Source of the DNA: Sandaracinaceae bacterium
GTDB lineage: Bacteria; Myxococcota_A; Polyangia; Polyangiales; Sandaracinaceae
Assembly (NCBI GenBank): GCA_019637095.1
Contig: JAHBWG010000009.1
Location: 99,768-163,767 of the forward strand
Direction: 5' to 3'
DNA length: 64,000 nt
The notes below the pieces were generated by a model. It was not told the origin of the DNA. It did not search any database and saw only the letters and a program-made list of their open reading frames with translations. Each line of letters begins with the position of its first letter. Position 1 is the stretch's first letter. This document shows, in pieces, positions 47,070-56,045 of this stretch. Position numbers and translations under genes: made by a program.

Positions 47070-48683
47070 GTGCGAACCCTCGCCAGCGTCACCCTCGCCA
47101 CCGCCCTCGCCTCGACGTCGATCGCCTGCGACGGCGCGACACCTCACGACGCAGGGCCCGAGCCCGGCGTCGACGCCGCGACCGACGCCGGGCTCGACGC
47201 CGGGATCGCGGCGCCGGTGACGGTCACGACGACGGCGGGCGACGTGCTCGGCGTCGAGCGCGACGGCGTGGCCGTGTTCCGCTCGATCCCGTACGCGGCG
47301 CCGCCCGTGGGCACGCGCCGCTTCGCGCGCCCCGCGCCGCACCCGGGCTGGTCCGACGTGCTCGACACGACGGCGACCGACGCGACGCTCGCGTGCCCGC
47401 AGGTGGATCGCATGACGGGTGGGTTCCGCGGCGAGGAGGACTGCCTCGTGCTCAGCGTGTTCGCGCCGGCGCGCGCGGCGGGCGCACCCGTGATGGTGTT
47501 CATCCACGGCGGCGGCTTCACCGGCGGCTCGGGCAACGAGCCGCTCTACGACGGGCGCTCGCTCGCGGCCCGCGGGGTGGTGGTGGTCACGCTCAACTAC
47601 CGGCTCGGCGTGCTCGGGTTCCTCGCGCTCGACGCGCTCGTCGAGGACGACGGCGGCGCCGGGATGCTCGGCCTCTACGACCAGCGCCTCGCGCTCGCGT
47701 GGGTGCGCGACAACGCCGCGGCGTTCGGCGGCGATCCCGCGAACATCACGATCTTCGGGGAGAGCGCGGGCGCGGTCAGCGTGATGATGCAGATGGTCTC
47801 GCCGGGCTCGCGCGGCCTGTTCCAGCGGGTGATCGTGCAGAGCGGCGGTGGCGGTTGGGGCTACGACGCGCAGGACGCGGCGATCGCGCGCTACGCGCCG
47901 GTGCTCACCGCCCTCGGGTGCGAGGGCGCGCCGGACGTCGTCGCGTGCCTGCGGGCCGCGGACGACGTCGAGGCGATCACGCGCGCGATGGACGCGGCAG
48001 GGACCTCCGCGCTCGGCCTGCCCAACGTGGGCCCGCACGTCGACGGCGCGTTCCTTCCGTCGACGCCGTACGCGCTCGTCGCCGACGGAACCGCCGACGT
48101 CCCCTTCTTCGTCGGCAGCAACGCCGACGAGGCGACGGTCTTCACGCGCACCATCCCGGTCCCGACGATGGCGGCGTTCCGGGCGATCCTCGGCTCGGTC
48201 TACGACGAGGCGACGGCCGACGCCGTGGTCGCGATCTACGACGCGGACCGGTTCGGCACGGCGAAGGCGGCCTTCGACAAGTTCTTCGGGGAGGTCGGGT
48301 TCGTGTGCCCCGCGCTGGCGTTCGCCGCCGCGGGCGCCGGAGGGGAGCCGGTCTACGCGTACCACTTCACGCGCGTGCTGCCGGGCGTCGCGGGCACGCT
48401 CGGCGCGTTCCACGGCCTCGAGCTCGCGTTCGTGTTCGGGCAGCCGGGGATCTCCGCCGCGTACGTCCCGAACGACGACGACTGGGCGCTCGTCGAGACG
48501 ATGCAGCGCGCGTGGGTCGGCTACGCGACGAGCGGCGTGCCGGTCTTCGCGCCGGGGCTCAGCCGCTACGACCCCGCCGCGCCGAGCCTCGCGATCTTCG
48601 ACGAGCCGCCCGCGCAGGCCGACGCGATCGCCGGGGGCCGCTGCGCCGCCCTCGCGGAGCTCGGGCTGGGCGTGGCGCCCTGA
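47070..48683 (+). CDS. Carboxylesterase type B, lipoprotein
   Basis: A 537-residue alpha/beta hydrolase. The lipoprotein signal ends at ASTSIAC (Cys20), then an Asp/Ala linker. The oxyanion-hole motif is IHGGGF (145-150), the nucleophile Ser232 lies in FGESAGAV, the acid is the Glu in GSNADEATVF and the base His is in FHGLELAFVFG. PYAAPPVG and EEDCLVLSVF are the usual N-terminal esterase blocks. Substrate unknown. It follows rtcB by 15 bp with a GTG start and no clear ribosome-binding site, so CATGCT 6 bases upstream may be its -10. Confidence 0.9.
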   Translation: MRTLASVTLATALASTSIACDGATPHDAGPEPGVDAATDAGLDAGIAAPVTVTTTAGDVLGVERDGVAVFRSIPYAAPPVGTRRFARPAPHPGWSDVLDTTATDATLACPQVDRMTGGFRGEEDCLVLSVFAPARAAGAPVMVFIHGGGFTGGSGNEPLYDGRSLAARGVVVVTLNYRLGVLGFLALDALVEDDGGAGMLGLYDQRLALAWVRDNAAAFGGDPANITIFGESAGAVSVMMQMVSPGSRGLFQRVIVQSGGGGWGYDAQDAAIARYAPVLTALGCEGAPDVVACLRAADDVEAITRAMDAAGTSALGLPNVGPHVDGAFLPSTPYALVADGTADVPFFVGSNADEATVFTRTIPVPTMAAFRAILGSVYDEATADAVVAIYDADRFGTAKAAFDKFFGEVGFVCPALAFAAAGAGGEPVYAYHFTRVLPGVAGTLGAFHGLELAFVFGQPGISAAYVPNDDDWALVETMQRAWVGYATSGVPVFAPGLSRYDPAAPSLAIFDEPPAQADAIAGGRCAALAELGLGVAP

Positions 48684-48696
48684 GCGGCCTGGGCGA

Positions 48697-49518
48697 TCAG
48701 GCGCCGCCGACGGCGCGGTTGTGCTCGGCGTAGAGGCCGGCGACCTCGTCGGTGCTCGTCATCACCTCCGCCTCGAGCGAGCGGAAGAACGCCGCCGCCG
48801 CCGCGCACGCCGCGAGGGTGTCGGTGCCGGGCTCCGGCATCCTGCGCCACACCCACACCGCCGGGTCCTGCGTCGCCTCGATGATCTGCTCGGTGAGGTC
48901 CGGCGGAGCGCTGATGCGCGCGGCCTCGATCGCGTAACCGAGCGTCTGGTGCGCGAGCGCGAGGACCGCGAAGCGCGGGTCGAGGAAGTCCATCGACAGC
49001 CACCGGGGCTTCTCGTGGCTCATCTGGTTGAGCACCGCGAGGAAGGCGTTGACGGCGTAGACCGCCGCGATCCGCTTCTGGCGCGCGCGCAGCTCGACGA
49101 GGATCTCCACCGGGTCGCCGCGGCGGCCGTCGAGGTGGCGTGCGAGCACGTCGGTGATGAGCGCGACGTGCGCCTCGGCCGCCTGCAGCGCGTCCCAGAG
49201 GATGAGCCCGCGCAGGTCGCGGGGGGGCTGCATGTGATACTGCTCGACCAGGTCGGCGAAGGTCTGGTCCGCGCTCATGCGCTCCGCGACGATGTCCGCC
49301 CAGGCGTTGCAGGTCTGATCGATCTCGGCGAGGCGCCCCCGCTCGTCGTTGCGCTGCAGGCGCGTCGGGCGCGCGCGCACGGGGGCGAGATCCGACCGGG
49401 CCACATCGGCGCTGGACGCGGTCCCGTTGCGCGAAGGAGGGGCCTTCGCGCGCCGCGCGGTCTTCCTCGCCGTCTTCGCCCTCGTGCTCGTCCCCCGGAT
49501 GCCCATGCGGCGCAGCAT
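48697..49518 (-). CDS. Hypothetical helical protein
   Basis: A 273-residue protein with a Lys/Arg/Thr-rich N-terminus (RAKTARKTARRAKAPPSR), the kind of basic tail seen in nucleic-acid- or polymer-binding proteins. The remaining 200 residues are all-helical (LAEIDQTCNAWADIVAERMS, LRGLILWDALQAAEAHVALI, AVYAVNAFLAVLNQMSHE). Not recognised. The ATG at 49518 was preferred; another at 49506 lies in the same frame. It is divergent from the kinase operon by 53 bp and converges with the esterase gene 13 bp away. Confidence 0.65.
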   Translation of the reverse strand: MLRRMGIRGTSTRAKTARKTARRAKAPPSRNGTASSADVARSDLAPVRARPTRLQRNDERGRLAEIDQTCNAWADIVAERMSADQTFADLVEQYHMQPPRDLRGLILWDALQAAEAHVALITDVLARHLDGRRGDPVEILVELRARQKRIAAVYAVNAFLAVLNQMSHEKPRWLSMDFLDPRFAVLALAHQTLGYAIEAARISAPPDLTEQIIEATQDPAVWVWRRMPEPGTDTLAACAAAAAFFRSLEAEVMTSTDEVAGLYAEHNRAVGGA

Positions 49519-49557
49519 GACACGCGATCCGCGTTCGCGTGACCCGAAGTGTACGTG

Positions 49558-49563
49558 TACGCT
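49558..49563 (+). promoter_or_regulatory. -10-like TACGCT before the kinase/sensor operon
   Basis: TACGCT ends 8 bases before the ATG at 49572. The adjoining GTACGTGTAC is a near-palindrome in the 53-bp divergent gap and could be a regulator site. Confidence 0.4.
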
Positions 49564-49571
49564 TCGTGCCA

Positions 49572-51086
49572 ATGGCGGGGACGGCACCGAAGACGGACGA
49601 CGACGCGCTCGTCGGGACGACGGTGGCCGGCCGCTACGAGATCAAGGCGCGGATCGCCCGCGGCGGGATGAGCTACATCTACCACGCGGTACAGGTCGGC
49701 CTCGGGCGCGACGTCGCGCTCAAGGTGATGCACGCGGAGGACGACGAGGCCGCCGCGAAAGAGCTCACCCGCCGCCTGCTCAACGAGGCCGCCGCCGCGG
49801 CGAAGCTCAGCCACCCGAACACGATCGTCATCCACGACTACGGCCACCTCGACGACGGCCGCTGCTTCATCGCGATGGAGCGGCTCGAGGGCGTCTCGCT
49901 CCAGGACCGGATCGCAGAGGACGGACCGCTCTCGCCGCACGACGCCGTGCACGTGGGCCTGCAGATGGCGGGCAGCCTCGCCGAGGCGCACGACGCCGGG
50001 ATGATCCACCGCGATCTGAAGCCGGCCAACGTGATGCTCACCCGGCGCGGGGCGGACCCGTGCTTCGTGAAGGTCGTCGACTTCGGGCTCGTGAAGAAGG
50101 ATCCGAAGGACGCCGCCGTCGACGAGTCGGGCGCGCTCGTCGGGACGCCCCGCTACATGGCGCCCGAGCAGGTCGTCAACGACCGCGTGAGCCCGGCGAC
50201 CGACGTGTACGGGCTCGGGGCGACCCTCTACCACGCGCTCACCGGTCGACCTCCGTTCGAGTCGGACTCGCGGTTCGTGCTCATGGCCGCGCACGTCACG
50301 ACGGCGCCGAAGGGGATGCGGGAGGTCGTCGCCGGCACCGGGCTCGAGATCCCGGAGGCGCTCGAGTCGGTCGTGATGCGCTGCCTGCGCAAAGAGCCCG
50401 AGGAGCGCTTCGCGTCGATGCACGAGCTGGCCGACGCGCTCGCCGAGGCGCTCGGCGAGGGTGGGCCGACGACGATGCGCGCGAGCCTCCCGGGCGTGCG
50501 CGCGGTGCGGCCAGCCGCGACGTCGGAGATCGACGCGCTCGCCGAGACCGTCTCCGAGCCAGCCACCCCGGCGACGCGGCCGTGGGTGTGGGGAGCGCTC
50601 GGCGCGCTGGCGCTCGCGGCGGCGCTCGCCGCGGTCGCCCTCGCCGGCGGCGCGCTCGATCCGAGCCGCGCGCCGCGGCCGGAGCCGGCCCACCCGCGCG
50701 TCGAGTCGGTCCCGGCCGAGTCCTCGCCCGCGGCCCCGGCGCAGGCCGAGCCGGCGGCGCCCGCCGGGCGCGCGACCGCGGAGCCGGTGACGGTCACCGT
50801 CGAGCCGCCGAGCGCGACGCTCCACCGCGGCGGCGACGATCTCGGCAACAGCCCGCTGACCCTCCAAGTCCCCGCCGGCGAGCGCTGGGAGATCGAGGTC
50901 CGCGCGGCGGGCTACGCCTCGCGCACGATCACGCTCACGGGCGCGCAGCGAGAAGTGCGCGTGCAGCTCGAGCGGCGCGGCCGGCGACGCGCGAGCGAGC
51001 CGGCGGCGAGCAGCCCAACCAGCGAGGGCTCGACGAGCCGGCCGCCGCGGAGCGACAATCGCGATCCGTGGGCCGACTCGCCATAG
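49572..51086 (+). CDS. Transmembrane Ser/Thr protein kinase with PEGA domain
   Basis: A 504-residue kinase. The Gly loop is ARGGMSYIY (29-37), ATP-binding Lys51, HRDLKPAN (146-153, catalytic Lys150 present), DFG (170-172) and GTPRYMAPEQ. The core ends near 295. A linker precedes the membrane span (about 337-360). Outside the membrane is a Pro/Ala stalk and a PEGA domain (VTVEPPSATLHRGGDDLGNSPL to VRAAGYASRTITLTG, about 407-470). It begins a four-gene overlapping operon with a TPR protein, a periplasmic-binding lipoprotein and a histidine kinase. The next gene starts inside its last 19 bases. Confidence 0.92.
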   Translation: MAGTAPKTDDDALVGTTVAGRYEIKARIARGGMSYIYHAVQVGLGRDVALKVMHAEDDEAAAKELTRRLLNEAAAAAKLSHPNTIVIHDYGHLDDGRCFIAMERLEGVSLQDRIAEDGPLSPHDAVHVGLQMAGSLAEAHDAGMIHRDLKPANVMLTRRGADPCFVKVVDFGLVKKDPKDAAVDESGALVGTPRYMAPEQVVNDRVSPATDVYGLGATLYHALTGRPPFESDSRFVLMAAHVTTAPKGMREVVAGTGLEIPEALESVVMRCLRKEPEERFASMHELADALAEALGEGGPTTMRASLPGVRAVRPAATSEIDALAETVSEPATPATRPWVWGALGALALAAALAAVALAGGALDPSRAPRPEPAHPRVESVPAESSPAAPAQAEPAAPAGRATAEPVTVTVEPPSATLHRGGDDLGNSPLTLQVPAGERWEIEVRAAGYASRTITLTGAQREVRVQLERRGRRRASEPAASSPTSEGSTSRPPRSDNRDPWADSP

Positions 51087-51886
51087 CGCTCCTCCTCGCG
51101 CTCGTCCTCGCGCCGCACGCGCGCGCGCAGGACGCGCCCGCGGAGGGCACCACGCCGAGCGCGGAGGAGGACGCGCGCGCGAGGGAGCTGTTCCAGCTCG
51201 GCGACCGGCTCTACCAGCACGGCCAGTACGACGCGGCGATCGACGCGTTCCAGGAGGCGTACCGCCTGAGCCGGCGGCCGCTGATGCTGTTCAACCTCGC
51301 GAACGCGCAGGAGCGCGCGGGCTACCTCGCCGAGGCCGTCGAGAACCTCACCGGCTATATCGACCACGCGCCCGAGGCGGAGCGCACGGCCATCGCGAAC
51401 CGCATCGCCGCGATGCGCGAGCGGATCGCGAGCGGGTCCGCGACGCCCGAGCCCGAGCCGCCCGAGCCCGAGCCGCTGCCCGAGCCGAGCGCGACCGCGG
51501 CCGCGACGCGACCGGCGCCCGTGGAGCCCGCGGGCCCCGACCTCACGGCCGCGGCCGTCGTGCTCGGCGCCGCGGGCGCGCTGCTCGTGACGGGCATCGC
51601 GCTCGGCGCCGCGGCGCTCGACGTGCGCGGCCAGGTCGACGCGCAGTGCGCGCGCGCTGCCGACGGGCGGCGCCTCTGTCCCTCGACCGTCGAGCCGCTC
51701 CTCGAGCGCGACGCGATCCTGGCGGCGTCGACCGACGTCGCGTTCGGGCTCACCGCCGTCGCGGCGGCGCTGGGGGTATACTTGCTCGCCGATGCGCTCG
51801 CCGGTGGCAATGGGGGGGAGGCCGTCGCGGTCGGCGCCGCGATCGGTCCGGACGGTGTCGCGGCGGTCGCGCTCACGCGCTTCTGA
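51068..51886 (+). CDS. TPR protein with C-terminal membrane segments
   Basis: A 272-residue exported protein. The signal peptide LAIALLLALVLAPHARA leads to a TPR pair (FQLGDRLYQHGQYDAAIDAF and PLMLFNLANAQERAGYLAEA, about 40-110), a Pro/Glu linker, then two hydrophobic helices (AAAVVLGAAGALLVTGIALG and VAFGLTAVAAALGVYLLAD) flanking a disulfide-capable QCARAADGRRLC. The GTG at 51068 lies inside the kinase 3' end. This TPR-plus-two-helix form often accompanies myxobacterial kinases. It overlaps the next gene by about 30 bases. Confidence 0.8.
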   Translation: MGRLAIALLLALVLAPHARAQDAPAEGTTPSAEEDARARELFQLGDRLYQHGQYDAAIDAFQEAYRLSRRPLMLFNLANAQERAGYLAEAVENLTGYIDHAPEAERTAIANRIAAMRERIASGSATPEPEPPEPEPLPEPSATAAATRPAPVEPAGPDLTAAAVVLGAAGALLVTGIALGAAALDVRGQVDAQCARAADGRRLCPSTVEPLLERDAILAASTDVAFGLTAVAAALGVYLLADALAGGNGGEAVAVGAAIGPDGVAAVALTRF

Positions 51887-53279
51887 GCTCGTGGCGCTCG
51901 CGCTCGCGCTCGGCGGCTGCTCGCTGACGACGTCGAGCGCGGATCGCTGCGAGGCGGCGGCGGACTGTCGCGCGGCCTTCGGGCTCGGGTCGGCCTGTGG
52001 CGAGGACGGCTTCTGCCGCCCGGCCGCCGCGACGCCCCGCTGCACGCGCACCTTCCCGACCCACCTCCTGCGCGACGGGCTCGAGCACCGCGACGCCTTC
52101 GTGATCGGGGCGATCGCCGACGAGTCGCTCGAGACGCACCGCGCGCGGCAGCAGGCCGTCCAGCTCGCCTTCGGCGAGGCGCGCGATCAGGGCGGCGTCG
52201 AGGGCCGCGCGGTCGGGATCGTGTTCTGCACGAACCAGGTCGACCCGAGCCTCGACGAGCTCGATCAACGCGCGGCGACGGAGGCGGTGACGCGCTACCT
52301 CCTCGACGAGCTCGCGGTGCGCGCGATCGTCGGCCCGCCCTCGTCGGACGCCGCGCGGGCCGCGTTCGAGATCGCCTCGACGCGAGACGCGCTCGTCGTG
52401 TCTCCGTCCGCGTCGAGCCCCGCGCTCACCGATCTCGAGCCGCCCGCGAGCGACGAGGCGCCGGGCCTGCTCTGGCGCACCGTCCCGCCCGACTCGCTGC
52501 AGGGGCGCGTGATCGCGAGCGACCTCACGATGAGGGACGTCGAGCGCGTCGCCCTCGTCGTGCAGGACTCCTCCTACGGCAACGGGCTCGCCGACGTCAT
52601 CACCGCCAACTTCGGCGGCGCGCTCTCGCGCTTCGCCTTCTCCAACGCGAGCGAGCGCAACGCAGCCGCGACGAGCGCGGGCGCGGGCGACTTCCAGGAG
52701 GTCGTGTTCATCTCGTCGCAGACCATGGACGCCTCGGCGTTCCTGCTCTTCGCCGAGTCGTTCGCGGGCTTCGCGGACAAGCGCATCTTCCTGACGGACG
52801 CGGCGAAGAACCTCGACCTGCTCACCGCGGGCGCCGCCGCCTCGGCGCTCTTCCCGCGCGTGCGCGGGAGCGCGCCGGCGCCGCCGGCCGGCGTCACGTA
52901 CGAGGCGTTCCTCGCCTCTTACCGCGCGGAGTTCGGCGTGGACGCGCGCTCCTTCTCGTTCACCGCGAACGCCTACGACGCGGCGTGGCTGACGCTGTTG
53001 GGCGCGACGTGGGCCACGCTGCGCGAGACCGACCTCGGCGGGCGCTCGCTCGCCCGCGGCCTGCGCCGGCTCTCGAGCGGCCCCGAGGTGCGCTTCGGCG
53101 TCGGCGCGCTCGGGGTCGCGCGGGAGCGCTTCGGGCGCAGCGAGCCGATCGACGTCGACGGCGCGTCGGGCGGGCTCGACTACGACCCCTCGCGCGAGGA
53201 GACGACGGCGCCGATCGAGGTGTGGACGATCCGGTCCGACGCGACCGGCTTCGTCGCGGAGTACGCGGTCACGCCGTGA
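51855..53279 (+). CDS. ABC-type periplasmic-binding lipoprotein (Leu/Ile/Val-binding fold)
   Basis: A 474-residue lipoprotein. Starting at GTG 51855 gives an ideal signal: SRRSRSRASE then LVALALALGGC with lipobox. A Cys-rich knot (RCEAAADC to CGEDGFC) follows, then a type-1 periplasmic-binding domain: FVIGAIADESLETHRARQQA, VRAIVGPPSSDAARAAFEIA, DALVVSPSASSPALTDLE, RVALVVQDSSYGNGLADVI and KRIFLTDAAKNLDLL. There is no permease or ATPase nearby, so it more likely senses a ligand for the co-encoded kinases than serves transport. It overlaps the histidine kinase by four bases. Confidence 0.85.
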   Translation: MSRRSRSRASELVALALALGGCSLTTSSADRCEAAADCRAAFGLGSACGEDGFCRPAAATPRCTRTFPTHLLRDGLEHRDAFVIGAIADESLETHRARQQAVQLAFGEARDQGGVEGRAVGIVFCTNQVDPSLDELDQRAATEAVTRYLLDELAVRAIVGPPSSDAARAAFEIASTRDALVVSPSASSPALTDLEPPASDEAPGLLWRTVPPDSLQGRVIASDLTMRDVERVALVVQDSSYGNGLADVITANFGGALSRFAFSNASERNAAATSAGAGDFQEVVFISSQTMDASAFLLFAESFAGFADKRIFLTDAAKNLDLLTAGAAASALFPRVRGSAPAPPAGVTYEAFLASYRAEFGVDARSFSFTANAYDAAWLTLLGATWATLRETDLGGRSLARGLRRLSSGPEVRFGVGALGVARERFGRSEPIDVDGASGGLDYDPSREETTAPIEVWTIRSDATGFVAEYAVTP

Positions 53280-54799
53280 GCGAGGTGCGCGAGCTCGCGC
53301 TCCGGGCGGCGGTGTTGCTCGCGGTGGCGAGCGGGCTCGTCGCCGCCGCGGCGGCGCTCGGCGCGCGCGGCGGCCCGACGCTCGCGGCCACGATCGCGGC
53401 GGCGCTCGCCACGATCGCCTACCTCGCCGCGGCGCTGCTCCTCGCGCGCGGCCGCGGGCTCACCGTCGCGTCGCACACGCTCGCGCTGCCCCTCGCGATC
53501 GCCATCGCCGCGTGGGCGCACGCCGCGCGCTCGCCGACCGCGTGCGGGACCCTCGTGCTCCCCGCGCTCGCCGCCGGGTTGATCGCGCGCCCGGTCCCCG
53601 CCGCGGCGCAGGGGCTCGCCTGCGCGGGGCTCGCCCTCGCGGTCGGGCTCGTCGCCGGGCTCGACGCGGCGTGGGCGATCCCGATCGGCGCCTCCGTCTT
53701 CGGCGGTGTGCTCGCGGTGCTCTGGTCGATGGCGCGCAGCAACGCGGGCGGCTCGAGCCCGCTCGGCCGCGCGCTCTTCGCGAGCCTCCCGATGGGCGTC
53801 TTGCTTGTCGAGCGCGGCCGCGTCGCGCGCGCGAACCCGGCGATGGGCGCGCTGACCCGCCAGCCGCCCGAGGGCCTCGTCGGGCTGCCCGTGCTGCACG
53901 TCGTCGCGCCGAGCGACCGCGCGCGCGTCGAGGCGTGGCTCGCCGCGGGCGGCCCGGCGCCGCTCGACGCGCAGGCGCGGCGCGACGACGGCACGCTGTT
54001 CGACGCGACCTTCAGCATGGCGCCGCTCGACGCGCTCACGCTCGTGCTGGTTCAGGACCGCTCCGACCGCGCGCGCGCCGAGCGCACCAAGGACGAGTTC
54101 CTCTCCACCGTGAGCCACGAGCTGCGCACCCCGCTCGCCTCGATCAACGGCGCGCTCGGCCTCATCGAGGGCGGCGCCGCGGGCGAGATCAGCCCGCGCG
54201 CCCGGGACCTCGTCGGGCTCGGCCGGCGCAACACGGACCGGCTGCTGCGCCTGGTGAACGACCTGCTCGACCTCAAGCGCATCGAGGCCGGACGCATGCG
54301 GCTGCGGCGCCGCGCCGTGCCTCCGACCGAGGCGGTGCACGCCGCGTTCGACGGCCTCGCCGTCCTCGCGAGCGACGCCGGCGTCACGCTCGCGCGGCAG
54401 GGCGCGGTCGAGGCCGCCGTGTGGGCCGACCCGGACCGCGTCGCGCAGGTGCTCACGAACCTCGTCTCCAACGCGATCAAGTTCTCGCCGGGCGGCACCA
54501 CCGTCACCGTGACCCTGGCGGAGCGCGACGGCTTCGTCCGGTTCACCGTCGCCGATCAAGGCCCCGGGCTCCCCGAGGGCGCGCAGGAGCGGCTGTTCTC
54601 GCGCTTCCGGCAGCTCGACCAGTCCGACGCGCGCGCGGTGCAAGGCAGCGGGCTCGGGCTCGCGATCGCCAAGGCGATCGTCCGGCAGCACGGCGGCGAC
54701 ATCGGCGTCGCGCCGTCCGACGTCGGGGCGACCTTCTTCTTCGAGCTCCCGATCGCGGACCCGGACGCCGAGGACGTCGACGCCTCGATCTTCGCGTGA
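53276..54799 (+). CDS. Membrane PAS histidine kinase
   Basis: A 507-residue kinase. Four or more hydrophobic helices occupy residues 5-150, with no large periplasmic loop. A PAS domain follows (about 165-265, LFASLPMGVLLVERGRVARAN to VLVQDRS). HisKA has the phospho-acceptor His281 in FLSTVSHELRTPLAS. HATPase_c has the N box VLTNLVSNAIKFSPGG (392-407), G1 VADQGPGLP, F LFSRFRQ and G2 GSGLGLAIAKAIV. No response regulator gene is next to it. The GTG overlaps the binding-protein stop as GTGA. Confidence 0.93.
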   Translation: MSEVRELALRAAVLLAVASGLVAAAAALGARGGPTLAATIAAALATIAYLAAALLLARGRGLTVASHTLALPLAIAIAAWAHAARSPTACGTLVLPALAAGLIARPVPAAAQGLACAGLALAVGLVAGLDAAWAIPIGASVFGGVLAVLWSMARSNAGGSSPLGRALFASLPMGVLLVERGRVARANPAMGALTRQPPEGLVGLPVLHVVAPSDRARVEAWLAAGGPAPLDAQARRDDGTLFDATFSMAPLDALTLVLVQDRSDRARAERTKDEFLSTVSHELRTPLASINGALGLIEGGAAGEISPRARDLVGLGRRNTDRLLRLVNDLLDLKRIEAGRMRLRRRAVPPTEAVHAAFDGLAVLASDAGVTLARQGAVEAAVWADPDRVAQVLTNLVSNAIKFSPGGTTVTVTLAERDGFVRFTVADQGPGLPEGAQERLFSRFRQLDQSDARAVQGSGLGLAIAKAIVRQHGGDIGVAPSDVGATFFFELPIADPDAEDVDASIFA

Positions 54800-54891
54800 G
54801 CCGTGGAGCACGGCGCGCTCCACGCGCCCGCGGTCCCGCCTGGCGGCGCGCGTGGTCCGCGCCTTGCGGAGCTCCGGCGGCGGAGGACGCG

Positions 54892-55377
54892 ATGAAGGAC
54901 TCGTTCGTGCTCCGAGCCGCGGCGTGCGCCGCCGTGCTCGCGAGCGGGTGTGTCGGTGCGCTCGGGACGTCGGACGTCGCGCGCGTCGAGGGGAGCCTCG
55001 GCGCGGTCTCGTTCCGCGGCGTCCCGGAGGTCCGCGAGGTGCGGCTGACGCCGCGCGAGCTCTACGTGGACCTGCGGATCGAGGGCGCGAGCGGCGCGGC
55101 GATGGTCGGGATCACCGTGCCGCGCGCCGAGCTCGACGGCCGCACCGTGTGGCAGACCGAGCGCGTCGCGATCCTTGGCTGCGCAGGTCCCGAGGACGGG
55201 GAGTGGGCGTTCGACTGCGCGCCGCAGGAGTTCTTCGTCGACGCGTTCGAGGGCAAGGAGCAGCTCCGGCTCGACTTCGAGGCGCGCTGGAGGCGCGACG
55301 GCTGCGGCGACGTCCCGCGCGACGCCCCCGACGACGGCCAGCCGGTCGACGGCTATGTGCTGGTCGACCTGCGCTGA
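54892..55377 (+). CDS. Small lipoprotein of unknown function
   Basis: A 161-residue lipoprotein: MKDSFVLRAAACAAVLASGC gives the lipobox Cys at 20. The mature part is beta-rich (ARVEGSLGAVSFRGVPEVRE, RELYVDLRIEGASGAAMVGI) with Cys in AILGCAGPEDGEWAFDCAP and RRDGCGD. No family is recognised. GGAGG lies 5 bases before the ATG, so this gene, unlike many neighbours, has a normal leader. Confidence 0.7.
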   Translation: MKDSFVLRAAACAAVLASGCVGALGTSDVARVEGSLGAVSFRGVPEVREVRLTPRELYVDLRIEGASGAAMVGITVPRAELDGRTVWQTERVAILGCAGPEDGEWAFDCAPQEFFVDAFEGKEQLRLDFEARWRRDGCGDVPRDAPDDGQPVDGYVLVDLR

Positions 55378-55393
55378 CGTCGAGGGTAATTGC

Positions 55394-55432
55394 TTGACGC
55401 TTCGTCAAATAATGGTACCTGACGAGGCGTCG
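55394..55432 (+). promoter_or_regulatory. Promoter and two palindromic operators of the TetR gene
   Basis: TTGACGCTTCGTCAA (55394-55408) is a perfect 6-bp inverted repeat with 3-base spacer. TGACGAGGCGTCG (55420-55432) is a second, slightly shorter copy of the same TGACG-N3-CGTC design, 25 bp centre to centre. TTGACG doubles as a -35 with TACCTG (55416-55421) at 16 bases as -10. Both operators thus cover the promoter of the regulator, as expected for autorepression. Confidence 0.6.
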
Positions 55433-55436
55433 GGTC

Positions 55437-56045
55437 GTGGCGAGGCCGGTAGAACACGAGAAGCGGCGCGAGCTCGCGCAGCGGGCGGTCGAGGCGCTCG
55501 AGCGGCTCGGCATCGAGGCGTCGATGACCGACCTCGCGCAGGCGCTCGGGCTCAAGCGGCCGACGCTGCTCTATCACTTCCCCTCGAAGAGCGCGATCGT
55601 GGAGCAGGCGCTCGCGGACCTGCTCGCGGAGCAGGCGCGCTTCGTGATCGCGCGGCAGGAAGAGCACGCGCACCCGATCGATCAGCTCTTCGCGCAGATC
55701 GTCGCGACGCACGAGTTCCACCACGGCAAGGAGTCGCGGGTGCTGTTCCTCTCGCAGCTGATCGCCACGGGAGGCACCGAGCGCGCCGCCGCGCTGATGC
55801 ACGTCGGCAACATGGCCTTCGAGGCGCGCCGGCAGCTCATGGCCGCGCGGCTGCGCGCCGGGATCGCGGCAGGGACCGTCGCCCCGCACGACGTGGACGC
55901 GCTGATCTCGGTCGTGCGCAGCTTCAACGACGGACTGATCATCCAGCGCGTGATGCTCGGGGCGGACCTCGCGCCGATCCACGCGTTCATCTGGGAGCAC
56001 GTGCTCTCGCCGCTCAAGCGCGAGCCGGCGCGCGGGGCGCCGTGA
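55437..56045 (+). CDS. TetR-family transcriptional regulator
   Basis: A 202-residue repressor. The N-terminal helix-turn-helix is visible in AQRAVEALERLGIEASMTDL, AQALGLKRPTLLYHFPSKSA and IVEQALADLL (residues 12-60). The ligand-binding C-terminal domain is helical and includes HEFHHGKESRVLFLSQLIAT. The inducer is unknown. It overlaps the downstream epimerase gene by four bases (GTGA), so the two form one unit, most likely autoregulated at the palindromes just upstream. Confidence 0.92.
   Translation: MARPVEHEKRRELAQRAVEALERLGIEASMTDLAQALGLKRPTLLYHFPSKSAIVEQALADLLAEQARFVIARQEEHAHPIDQLFAQIVATHEFHHGKESRVLFLSQLIATGGTERAAALMHVGNMAFEARRQLMAARLRAGIAAGTVAPHDVDALISVVRSFNDGLIIQRVMLGADLAPIHAFIWEHVLSPLKREPARGAP

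Noticed and set aside
51855..53279. Complete ABC amino-acid importer
   Set aside because: Only the binding protein is present; neighbours are kinases and a TPR protein, with no permease or ATPase genes.
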